A stretch of 64,000 nucleotides of DNA, from positions 124,001 to 188,000 of the forward strand of contig MEHQ01004495.1 of the NCBI GenBank assembly GCA_008828725.1. Reading direction: 5' to 3'. Below the pieces are notes generated by a model that was given only the letters and a program-made list of their open reading frames with translations, was not told where the DNA came from and made no database searches. A program made the position numbers and the translations under genes. Shown piece by piece: positions 42,526 through 51,929 of this stretch; position 1 is the first letter of the stretch, and each line of letters opens with the position of its first letter. The DNA is from Saccharina japonica (Eukaryota > Sar > Phaeophyceae > Laminariales > Laminariaceae).

Positions 42526-42859
42526 TTTTTTTTTTTTTTCTTTCCCATCCCATTCATTATCGTCGCACTTCCGTCTTTCTCCCTCCCTAGTCGTAACTCA
42601 GATCCGGGGTTACAAAGTAGATTCCTCTCCCTCCTTCCCCACTACGGTTCTTACCTTGCATTTTTATCGCGAGAAGATTTCAACACTTTCTTCCCTCGTC
42701 AACTTTCGTCGAATTTTGAATTTTTTGCTTACCCACGCTATAATATGCGCTCTCGACAGACGGTGTCATTTGAGAATAAAAACCTCCATGGGGAGAATCG
42801 AACCCTCGACATCCGGCCCAACAAGCTTCGTGGCTACCAGTTAGGCCACCGGGGCGGCC
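42526..42859 (-). mobile_element. tRNA-derived SINE, full length
   Basis: Read on the minus strand it begins GGCCGCCCCGGTGGCC. It has an A box (TGGCCTAACTGG) and a B box (GGTTCGATTCTC) about 40 bp apart, a body of about 240 bp, and an A-rich tail (plus-strand poly-T 42526-42539). The tRNA-like head does not close an acceptor stem, so it is a pol III promoter rather than a tRNA gene. Confidence 0.88.
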
Positions 42860-42922
42860 ATATATATATATATATATATATGCAATGCGGTAATACACGT
42901 TCGAAGTAGTAGTCGGGTAGAC

Positions 42923-43189
42923 GACGCATGCTACGGTAGAGGTGCACCTGCATTCAGGACATTTGCCTTATAAGGGTGGTCACTTGAGGAGCTCTACACC
43001 TCACCAAAAACTGACTTGGGAGGAAAATATATAAGTGTTCCCCGATGAATACTCCCACGGTCTTAAGTATAAAACGAAAAAAATAGCCAACACGGGAATG
43101 AAAGATTGACGATTTGGGGTCGAGGAGGCCGATCACTCAGTAAACTTTTCAGCCAAAAAGTGCTATATGCCTCTATCCTAGCACGCGTC
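42923..43189 (+). mobile_element. MITE-A copy with AGAC target duplication
   Basis: GACGCATGCTACGGTAG to CCTAGCACGCGTC, flanked by AGAC (42919-42922, 43190-43193). It carries CATTCAGGACATTTGCC near the left end. Its twin is at 53852-54118. Confidence 0.93.
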
Positions 43190-43194
43190 AGACT

Positions 43195-43404
43195 TTAATA
43201 CGTGTGTCTCCTCTGTACCTCGGGGGCCAGCCGTGACACATCATCCATCCCTGGCCTCTCAGCCTGCTCTCCGCTTATAATTGACGAAGGGAACATTATG
43301 TTTTCGGGATCGGTCCTGAAAATATGTTTTCTTCTTTCATACGTTTCGATTTGTTTCTTCGATAAATCCAGGAAAACATGAGGGGTGCTTTGCGCACGCA
43401 GCAC
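43195..43404 (-). other. Possible coding fragment beside MITE-A
   Basis: A minus frame of about 70 codons without an ATG. It is protein-like (TPHVFLDLSKKQIETYERRK, FRTDPENIMFPSSIISGEQ) and ends in TAA next to the MITE-A. In block copy 2 one substitution changes a His to Tyr and the frame stays open. Not recognised; could be an exon. Confidence 0.25.
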
Positions 43405-44020
43405 TATGTGCGCGGCCGATGATAACTCGCCTTACACGGGACGAGATGGCACCACATCTTTGACGCTGTGTGCGTCATTGCTCTGAGAGCAGTGGTGTGC
43501 GAAGGCGGAGAGACGCTGATGGACTATGATGTCTGGACCTCTCGCCTAAAGTAGGATATAGCCTCTCACCAACAACTTGTTATTTTTTCAAATGTTAATT
43601 TGGTTGTTCCGTTTGCCGTGTACATTTTGCCGCGCAACACAACACAAAATACGAAGTACCACACGAAGAATCGCTTAAAAGGCACAAAGCACGCCCAGCA
43701 GGCAGCGCAGCGCCTTGCTGTGTGCCGTGGTACCGTGCTCTCTCTTTGGAATACATTATTTCGTTGTCCTGGAGCATGGAGCTCTTGGCATTTGCAAGTC
43801 GCCTGTTTCTTCCTTATTTAGATTGGCGGAGAGGGCATGAAAATGCCTGAGTGGATGTCGTCCGTGTAAACCTGTGAGCGATCCGTGAAAGGGGTTGAGA
43901 GAGGGAAGCAGCACCAGACCACTGAAATAGTACGTACGCAAAACTTCAACAGCTGTATCATATCACACGAATGATCTCTACGATCTCTATGTGATCTCCA
44001 TGATGACTGGTGCTATACGA
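43405..44020. other. Unassigned stretch
   Basis: No element or exon recognised. Open frames on both strands are below 75 codons and look incidental. Confidence 0.35.
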
Positions 44021-44023
44021 AAA

Positions 44024-44372
44024 CGGCGTGGAGAGGTCGCTTTTGAGTACCTGGTACCTGGTACTGTACTTTCAGTCGATGAGATTCACTCGATCGACCG
44101 AAAGCTCATCCTATTTCTTGCCAAACACAACAATCAGCAGTAGTAGCATTATGATTTATGATAGAAGCAAGTGGTTTTCGGCGCCGCCATGGTTTATTAA
44201 CCACTACCAGGTACGTATCTGCCCCCGAACAACAATAATAATGTCTGCGTCCAATCAATGTCGATTACGGGGGGGCATAGTAAATAGGACCACCTATTAT
44301 TGTTAGTAAACATATGACAGTGCTGAGGTTTTTGTGCACACTAAATAAAAGTCCTACTTACCATGGTCCTTC
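44024..44372 (+). repeat. Family-J then family-E repeats
   Basis: About 44024-44215 follows the family-J order (GGTCGCTTTTGAG, CGATGAGATTCACTCG, CGACCGAAAGCTCATCC, GCCGCCATGGTTTATTAACC). About 44262-44372 follows family E (ATAGTAAATAGGACCACC to TTACCATGGTCC). A family-D right-half fragment follows to about 44490. Confidence 0.5.
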
Positions 44373-44604
44373 GCAACAGTGAGGTGTAGAGCCGCTCGCC
44401 TGAGGCGTGTAAACGCGGCGGTATCACAGAAAAAAAAAAGTGAAAATCTCCCTACCGCACCTCGTACGTAGCGCCAGTCCTATATACAGGCGGTAGTACT
44501 CTGTCTTAAAGTGGAAGTGAGTGTGTTATTAGCTTAATTGTGTTTTTTTTTTTAGACGCATGCTACGGTAGAGGTGAATCGTGGTTTTTTTTAGGAGCTC
44601 TATT

Positions 44605-44850
44605 GACGGGTGCTACGGTAGAGGTAGAACTTTTTGCTGATTTTGTTTCTGAATGATCGGGCTCCTTAACCCAAATTTGTCGGACTTGCATTCTTGTGTT
44701 GCCATATTTTCCATAGTATACCTAGCCCATGGGATTGTTGGTCGGGGAACACTTTTGGTTTCCTCCAAAATCGGTTTTCGAGTGAGGTATGGAGCTCCTC
44801 AAGTGACCAACCCAGAAACATCACGGCGCACCTCTATCGTAGCATTCGTC
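44605..44850 (-). mobile_element. MITE-A nested in MITE-A, TATT target duplication
   Basis: GACGGGTGCTACGGTAG to CGTAGCATTCGTC with TATT at 44601-44604 and 44851-44854. The twin is 55549-55784. Confidence 0.94.
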
Positions 44851-44917
44851 TATTCTTCACCCTGAAACTTATTTTCGGGGGAAATAAAAGAGGCTACATA
44901 CCCGATGAACAATACTA

Positions 44918-44996
44918 CCACTTTGACCCAGAATATAAGCACCTTTTGTGTATTAAACGTTTATTTGAATGTTCCTTGTATTTATGGTCAGAGTGG
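44918..44996. mobile_element. 79-bp TIR micro-element with TA duplication
   Basis: CCACTTTGACC at one end and GGTCAGAGTGG at the other (10 of 11 inverted), flanked by TA. It interrupts the CAATCCCATGGCC region of the MITE-A consensus. Fits a Tc1/mariner-like relic; the class is inferred from TA only. Twin at 55852-55930. Confidence 0.7.
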
Positions 44997-45179
44997 TATG
45001 GCCTAAGTATACAATGAACAATATTGCAAGACACGAAGGAAAGTCCGACGGTTTTGGGTTAAGGCAACCGATCATGCAGAAACCTTTTTCGGCCGAAAAG
45101 TGCTACTCGTACCTCCATCGTCCATCGTAGCACGCACCTTTATCGTTTTACAAAACCTCCGCCCGAGCACTTGGCCTGA

Positions 45180-45193
45180 GGGTAGATATATAT

Positions 45194-45224
<31 letters not shown>

Positions 45225-45230
45225 AAACAA
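45180..45230. repeat. TA/CATA microsatellite
   Basis: TATATATACATACATATATA run; block copy 2 has a shorter form at 56120-56150, an expected length difference. Confidence 0.9.
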
Positions 45231-45444
45231 AGCACAGTATTCATGCTACAAATATTTATACCCTCAGATTTTTCACATTGTCGGAGGGCAAGGATGCTGA
45301 TAATAAATGGAGCTTGGATGCGGCTTAGGACTTAAGAATATAACGTAAATATGGCATATATATTGAGAATAAGGAGGGAGCAATGACAACAAATAAATGG
45401 AGAATTGTGTATAAAGCTTAGCGGGAAGTAGACATAGAAGGAAG

Positions 45445-45580
45445 TTAGTCTTTGCGCATAGGTTTCCGTTGTTTCCGTGGTTTTCTGCTTTCGGGAATGC
45501 TATGAGTGATCAACGTTGAAGCGTATGCTGCACATTGTCGTATGGCGAAGATGATAATAATAATAATAAAGCAAAACCGG
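45445..45580 (+). repeat. Family-G repeat
   Basis: TTTGCGCATAGGTTTCC to GCTGCACATTGTCGTATGGCG and an AATAATAATAATAA tail. Upstream (45340-45445) it also matches, inverted, sequence at 19670-19760. A shorter relative is near 45270. Confidence 0.65.
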
Positions 45581-45927
45581 TACGTCGTACGTACGCGTTT
45601 TCATTTAGTCAAGTACACTATAGTAGTACTACAGTGTACGCGACAGATATGAACAATATGTTATTTTCGGCCAGACTGGAATTCTGAGGTAAGACTATTT
45701 ATAGGTGTGTTCCGCACTATGTTCAGTACAAAGAGGTCGCATCTTCTTGTTTTCCCCCCAAAAAACTCAGTATCAAAATCTTGATGTTTCGAAGTCTTAA
45801 TATCTATATGTCGCGTACTGCATGACTACTGCTGTTTTTCGTTGATCAACTTCTTCTGGCGATTGACGAAACAAATGCTGCACATTATTACTAATGTCGG
45901 ATGTCAAAACAACATAATACAGGCAAG

Positions 45928-46042
45928 TGTTATAAGGTTTACCCTGGGTTGGGTAATCGATCGATCTTTTACCCCTATAGCTCAGCAGGTATTACCCTCA
46001 CATTTGACGTCGTCGAGGACACGGGTTCGAATCTCACTTCGA
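45928..46042 (+). mobile_element. tRNA-like SINE head (second type)
   Basis: GTGTTATAAGGTTTACCCTGG leads into CCCCTATAGCTCAGCAGG (A box TAGCTCAGCAGG) and CGGGTTCGAATCTC (B box). GAC lies in the anticodon-like position, but the acceptor and T stems do not pair, so this is a tRNA-derived pseudogene or SINE head. The first 70 bp recur at 46191-46260. Twin near 56854-56968. Confidence 0.6.
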
Positions 46043-46263
46043 AAGTTTCTTTTATAGAAACGCTTGCGCGTGCGTCCCTAAAGAACATATCTCCCTGGTT
46101 CCCCAGGTTTTGAAACGAAGCGGGTAGGTCAACGTACGGCCGTATACGGTACCGACGTCCCAAATATCCCGCCGTTCAGAGGGGGGGAGAGTGTTATAAG
46201 GTTTACCCTGGGTTGGGTAATCGATCGATCTTTTACCCCGATAGCTCAGCAGGTAATACCACC

Positions 46264-46566
46264 ACACAAGTTCGGTAGGGTATACCGGTACCGGGGGTAT
46301 ATTTGTTGCGCGTACCGAACTTACCGAAGTGTCGGGGTACCGGTATTAAAAAATTACCGAACTTACCGAAATGTCCGGTACGGGTATTGAAAAAGTACCG
46401 AACTTACCGAAGTGTCGGTTACCGGTATTGAAAAAAATCCGAACTTACCGAAGTGTCGGGTACCGGTATCGAGGCCATACCGAACTTACCGAAGGGTCGG
46501 GTATCGGTATTTACCGAGAAGACACCCCCGGTATACTTCGGTACATACCCTACCGAACATACCTTT
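46264..46566. mobile_element. Family-H element with 41-bp inner repeats
   Basis: GTTCGGTAGGGTAT and ATACCCTACCGAAC form the ends. Inside are five units of about 41 bp of the type ACCGAACTTACCGAAGTGTCGG followed by GTACCGGTATTG and an A run. A non-autonomous TIR element containing a minisatellite is the simplest reading. Twin at 57190-57492. Confidence 0.7.
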
Positions 46567-46589
46567 GCAGCAGAAAATATAATAATATA

Positions 46590-47180
46590 TATACAAGGGC
46601 TCCGCATGGGTGCCGGCATTCGCCGGCACCCATGAGGGCAGGGAAGGAGTTGGAATCGTTCCATCCGACATAAACGAAAAAAAAGTAAAGGAATGCCAAG
46701 AGTTTCATCCGAATTCATTTACGGCACCCATGCTTCGGGTAGGGCAGGGAAGGAGTTAGAATCGTTCCATCCGATATAAAAGAAAAAAAAATTAAAGGAA
46801 TGCCAACAGTTTCATCCGAATTCCTAAATTATCAGGAGATAAAGGTTCACAACAAAGAAATCAAGCATACGACTAGTTGCAACACACGTTGCTGGCGTTG
46901 AATGCCTTGTCATTAATTGGAAGTCAGTGCAAAAGCCACGATGAACAAAATTGGAATTTGCGCTGAAATGGCCATTGAACGCGATGAATGATACTTTGAA
47001 AATATAAACAAAGCTTCCGTGCTCGGGCTGCAGCTGCTATAAGTAGCCTCGCAAATACAGCAGCACAACTGTAGTACATTATTATTAATGGTACAACAAC
47101 AGGTGTGGCCAGTTCGCAGTTCGTACCCAGGTATTATGCGGCAAATCAAATCCACGAGTACCGCAGCTATGTTGGGGTAT
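46590..47180. other. Repeat pair then unassigned sequence
   Basis: GGCAGGGAAGGAGTTGGAATCG and GGCAGGGAAGGAGTTAGAATCG (about 46638 and 46743) start two diverged tandem units of about 107 bp. The first follows a GTGCCGGC/GCCGGCAC hairpin. No coding call in the rest. Confidence 0.5.
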
Positions 47181-47184
47181 CGTG

Positions 47185-47700
47185 TCGTCTGGACGATAGT
47201 ATATATTTCGTCTCCGCCAATCAATTCAGAAAATAAATAATTACCCCCCCTTGTATAATGTGTTACGTACATTAAAACGAGTCCACGCTCTTTCTGTTCG
47301 TTGTTATCGTACTCCGGCATGGTTGCGTATGTATGACATCGCGTCGAAAGGAGAGAGGCCACCGCAAGACGAAGCGATCCAGTCGCAACGTACGCAAACG
47401 ATACCTCATTGCACCGTTACGCAGTAGTGCTGGCTGTATTTGAAAAAGTAAATTGAAGACAAAAGTATTTATTTCGTCTCCCCCAATTCAGAAAATCAAT
47501 AATTACCCCCCTTTATATATTATGTACGTACATAAAACGGGTCACGCTCTTTCTGTTCGTTGTTGTCGTACTCCGCAGGTTCGTATTATGCATCGCTCGA
47601 AATGTAGCAGGCACCGCAAACGAGCGATCAGTCGCAACGTACGCAACGTACCTCATGCCCGTACGGCAGTAGTGCTGGCTTTTGCTTTTTCGACGTGTCA
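47185..47700 (+). repeat. Tandem pair, about 262-bp unit, in copy 1 only
   Basis: TTTCGTCTCCGCCAATC and TTTCGTCTCCCCCAATTC start two diverged units. Block copy 2 has one. The junction contains GTATTTGAAAAAGTAAATTG, the inverse of sequence at 47791-47818 downstream. Confidence 0.88.
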
Positions 47701-48110
47701 AACTTCACAACAGAAATACACTTTACGAGTACATATACTATATTTAGCTACACAGTAGTAGTAGAGTGCAACTGGTACGATAAACGTTCGTTTGTCTTCA
47801 ATTTACTTTTTCAAATACGACCTGGCAATTGTTTGGTACCTGGTAGTGTTTTTCTGGGCCATAAAAAAGATTTTTCCATAATAAAATCAACATAAATCGG
47901 TCCTCAAAACATCCCGCACGCGTTCACACGGTTCACGGGGAGGCCATTGAACAGAGGACGGAGGGTGCGGCGAGGGGCGTTGCGGTCGATCCTCTCGACA
48001 CACAGCAACACTGTCAAATAAATGTAGAGTGCCCCTACCTATCATACCGTAGACACTCGCTCGGGGATGAAAGGAGAGGTTCACAGCGTAATCGGACGAA
48101 TCGCGCGCAG

Positions 48111-49165
48111 GGCGTCGCCCCGACACTAAATTCAAGTCACAAAATCCATACTAACTTCAAGATGAATATTCATTACTCAAAAATCATTTTGTTTGTTCAA
48201 ATAGTCGAAAAAAAGTAAAAAAATGGATCTACAGAACTTCGGTCAAAATCGAAAACAACCCAAACCTCGGCGATATAGTCGTTTTTACACTACATTCAAC
48301 ATAACAAGCTCGAAAAAAAAAAATAGCGTACGTACGTATTACAAAAAACTATGCAAAGGGCTGACCACTGACCACAGTGCCAAGATGTTATTCCTTTGGC
48401 AGTTGCAAACACTTTATTATTGGAGTTGATTACTGGTACTCTAATTATTTTGCGTGTTCGGGCGCACGACATGTAGAGAGGCACAGAACACCGCAGCTCT
48501 GCATAGTAAAGCGTGCGCACTAGTACTCCTACATACTCGAAGTACAGCAGTATGCGCTCGAACTCGAACAGCGCTCGAGCCTACTGCCGTAACTATTTAT
48601 GGAGCTGCACGTACGCGTACGAAGTACGCGTAATGGTATACCTGTCAGGCGTCGCCCCGACACTAAATTCAAGTTACAAAAATCCATACTAACTTCAAGA
48701 TGAATATTCATGACACAAAAATCATTTTATTTTTCAACTGGTCGAAAAAAGTAAAAAATGGATCTCTAGAACTTCGGTCAGAATCGAAAACAACCCAAAC
48801 CTCGGCGATCTAGTCGTTTTTACACTACATTCAACATAAAACGCTCAAAAAAATAAATCGCGTACGTACGTATTATAAAAAACTATGCAAAGAGCCGACC
48901 ACACTGACCACAGTGCCAAAATGTTATTCCTTTGGCAATTGCAAACACTTTATTATTATTGGAGTTGATTACTGGTACTCTAATTATGTTCCGTGTTCGA
49001 GCACGCGACATGTGTAGAGAGGCACAGAACACCGCAGCTCTGCATAGTAACGCGTGCGCACTAGTACTCCTACATACTCGAATTACAGCAGTATGTGCTC
49101 GTACTCGGACAGCGCTCGAGCCTACTGCCGTACCTATTTATGGAGCTGCACGTACGCGTACATAC
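48111..49165 (+). repeat. Tandem duplication, 537-bp unit
   Basis: GGCGTCGCCCCGACACTAAA begins both units (48111 and 48648). They run in parallel, with several differences, to TTATGGAGCTGCACGTACGCG. The same pair exists in block copy 2 (58775 and 59312), so it predates the large duplication. Confidence 0.95.
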
Positions 49166-49199
49166 ATGCTCGCTTTGCACTGCAAATAAGGAACATGGG

Positions 49200-50780
49200 C
49201 ATCGACTCTTCGGAGCAGAGTATGCAAGGATTGACAAAATGTGACTCCTGTATGATGCTACTATTCCATTTACTTGAAAAAGTCACCCCTTTGTGTTTGT
49301 GACTACCCCCCCCGCCCTGTCAAGATTCAAAGAAATGCTCGAGATGCCACCCAAGATCCAAGAATTTGCCTACTTCTCGCTTCTCTCTCTTTCCCCCCGC
49401 AAGCGTTCGCGGCGAGGTAAGCGGGGGGCACGAAGGGCGAGGGGCGTCGGAGCCGATCCTCGAAGAGAGCGCCCGAAGAAATGAAAAAAAACTCGAGGTA
49501 TTGAGGTGCCGAGATTCCGATACTGAGGCCGGCCCGGAATTAAAATTATATACCGTGGGAGCTTGAGGGTTGAACCAACATGAAATTATATATGTATATA
49601 TATTGTAAAAAAAAAAAAATGTGTCGTCGTCGTTGTTGGTGGAAGGTCTCATAAAAAATCGCTTTTATGGCAGAGGAGCGGTCGGGTGATGTTCTTTTGT
49701 TCTTTGTACAAAACAAATGACGCAAAACAAAAGTTAGCGCGGCAAGGGGTGGGGGCTGCACCATATTCTTATGAGGCGACGCACAAGCTATATTCATATA
49801 CCAAGTATACATATATATACATACATTATACAACAGTATTCATATATATGTGTGTGTTTTCGATCGTGTTGCATAAAATATATACGAGTATACGTCTTAT
49901 ATATTGTGTGTACACTGTGCAGCTCTTCATTTGAGGAGTCCGATACTATTACTAAGTGAAAACAACTGCCTTTTGATAAAACGAAACAAAAAATCGACCC
50001 GATGTCATCCTACGTATGTATCCATGGCATACTTGAGCAGGTATACAACGAATACCGAACCAATACACACATAAAAAAATGCGTTCCAACGGTACGTAAG
50101 GCGTGCCTTGCAAGGTACCTGCCTTATTCGGTATATGAATACATATAGCTTTCTGAGCCTCGGCAGTCATAAATAGCTTCACGCACCCTCGCACAGATCG
50201 TCGATTCCCGCTTCATGTGATGTAGATATTGCAAGGCAGATCTACTTCCGATCTTTGCTAATCTGCTGTATACCACTTTATACCGAAATACAAGAACCGT
50301 TTGTACTACATATGAAGTACACGGTATATATGTGACCTCCCTTGAGTTCCACAGATGCCAGATTTTGTTCCCCTCAAAACCCGTAGTTCGCGCGATCGAA
50401 AAATCCCGCTCAGCTTGCAATAATAAGTTTCGATAAAATCCTCGATCTCCCAGCTGTAATTTTTTTTTTTTTTCAATATTGTATACAAACGAATCTTACG
50501 TTCAAGGACACAGAGTGGAATGTAGCTCATCGTCTTGCCGGGGGTGGGGGGGCGTACGATCTGAAATCACGAAATTCCTGGGCCAGCGAGCGACCTCTGT
50601 CCAGCTACAAGCAACAGCCCTGTCTGTTCGCGTGTTTTACCAGTCTGCCAGCACTGTTCCGTGCTGTACCCACCTGATGTCCCCACTCGCGCGATCCACT
50701 GAACAGAGCCTCGTCTTGCTGTTTTTTTAGCCAAACAATATGCACCAAATGCCTGATTATCTCTTGCAACAGTAGAACAA
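49200..50780. other. Unassigned stretch with GC-rich core
   Basis: About 49300-49560 is GC-rich. A plus frame (FKEMLEMPPKIQEFAYFS) runs to a GAG|GTAAGC possible donor near 49415, but no partner exon was found. The rest has TA/CATA runs and no recognised gene. Confidence 0.3.
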
Positions 50781-50783
50781 ACC

Positions 50784-51280
50784 GCAGATTATTCTCGGGA
50801 CTGTTCCTGATCTCTTAAGGGGCCCCTTCGGTCATGATGAAACACGAGTACTTGAAAGTTAAAAAATATATATTTTTTGTTTTTTTTACAGCAGCAATAC
50901 TATTTCTGGTATAATAACACCATATCAGTACTCATTACGGAAAACGGCATAGCTCCAGTTCTACTGCTCATACTTTTTCCCAATGAGTAGTTTCAAGGAG
51001 CCTAGATCATAGTCAACATTTGTGTCTCGGGAGGCATGTCGACCAGATGCCTTGTTCGTCACGAAAAGTGCCTCTTATAAGAGGCCATTTTCGTGACGAA
51101 CAAGGCGTCAAAAATTATGTGCATTAGAACTGGAGCTATGCCGTTTTCCGTAAGGAGTACTGATATGGTGTTATTATACCAGAAATAGTATTGGCTGTAA
51201 CAAAAACGAAAAATATATATATTTTCAACTCTCAAGTACTCGTGTTTCATCATGACCGAAGGGGCCCCTTAATAATCTGC
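50784..51280. mobile_element. Large palindromic element, arms about 160 bp
   Basis: From GCAGATTATT and TTAAGGGGCCCCTTCGG inward through ATGATGAAACACGAGTACTTG, TTTCTGGTATAATAACACC and CGGAAAACGGCATAGCTCC, mirrored on the right to GGGGCCCCTTAA and TAATCTGC. The left arm has 21 extra bp near its outer end. No transposase. Twin at 61448-61944. Confidence 0.88.
51046..51109. repeat. 64-bp near-perfect palindrome inside the large one
   Basis: GATGCCTTGTTCGTCACG reads into CTCTTATAAGAG and back out as CGTGACGAACAAGGCGTC, with about three mismatches in 32 pairs. It is off-centre in the spacer of the larger palindrome, so it probably is a separate insertion. Twin at 61710-61773. Confidence 0.9.
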
Positions 51281-51426
51281 GATGTTTTAGCACGCATTTC
51301 CAGAGTTAGATGTGTTCTATGCCAGAAATCCTGCACAAACAATCCCAACAATCTCTCACAACGGTAGATGAGGAGCTACATGGTCTGCAGTAGATCGTTA
51401 TGATCTATCTGTCCGAGGTCTAGATC

Positions 51427-51536
51427 GTGTGATATGACTGGGTGAGACACAGAGTATCCCCTTGCAGGTTTGTCGCCAAACGACGCCACGTGTGATATGA
51501 CTGGGTGAGACACAGAGTATCCCCTTGCAGGTTTGT
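51427..51536 (+). repeat. 62-bp tandem pair, copy 1 only
   Basis: CGTGTGATATGACTGGGTGAG occurs twice, 62 bp apart, with GCCAAACGACGCCA between; block copy 2 has one. Confidence 0.9.
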
Positions 51537-51767
51537 CTATTAAGCATCCTTGGTGTTACTCACTTTCCGTAGAGTCAAGCGTAGAAGAGAAGCAGCTTAT
51601 ATTAATCCCCGAGCCAGATGACATCTGCTCGGGATGGGCTTCAAGTATGGCCCACAGATATTATAAATACCCCGAATACCGAATACGAATGCCATCCAAG
51701 TTATACGAAAACGGATCAATTACCTGTGCAGAGGTAATTACCGGCCTTCCTAGCCCATACCATTACA

Positions 51768-51929
51768 CTAGCCCACCCTGATGAGCCGTATATGCAGAAA
51801 TATGGGAAAAACGGGGAAATCCCAGTTCCCCGAATTAGAACATGAGTCGAAGATGCGGCTCCTCAAAACCCCTCCCACACCTCTAAGTTGCTAGGCTAAA
51901 AAGCCGGAAAAAAAAAAAAAAAAAAAAAN
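51768..51929. other. 162-bp joint between the two block copies
   Basis: Unique sequence ending in a run of A with N at 51929, one base before copy 2 resumes. The N in a homopolymer points to an assembly join or an unresolved run. Confidence 0.85.

Larger units (their letters stand above)
44555..45137 (+). mobile_element. MITE-A copy with two insertions
   Basis: GACGCATGCTACGGTAG to CATCGTAGCACGC. It is interrupted after GGAGCTCTATT by a reverse MITE-A (44605-44850) and later by a 79-bp element (44918-44996). The twin is 55499-56072. Confidence 0.88.
39572..51767 (+). repeat. Duplicated block, copy 1 (12196 bp)
   Basis: Matches 51930-62369 in the same orientation. The offset is 12358 up to about 40475, 10931 right after the copy-1-only element (slowly changing through small indels to 10926), 10664 after about 47470, and 10602 after about 51480. 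The shifts are explained by three segments present only here: the 1422-bp TIR element, 262 bp near 47.2-47.5 kb, and 62 bp near 51.43-51.54 kb. Substitutions are sparse. Confidence 0.97.

Noticed and set aside
42780-42859. tRNA gene on the minus strand
   Set aside because: A and B boxes are present but no acceptor stem closes, and it is the head of a repeated 330-bp SINE.
45971-46042. tRNA-Val(GAC)-like gene
   Set aside because: T stem and acceptor stem do not pair and the first half is repeated 263 bp downstream; treated as a tRNA-derived repeat.
50815-51272. TTAA target duplication for the large palindrome
   Set aside because: TTAA stands at both GGGGCCCC ends, but mirrored sequence (GCAGATTATT/AATAATCTGC) continues outside, so TTAA is probably part of the arms.
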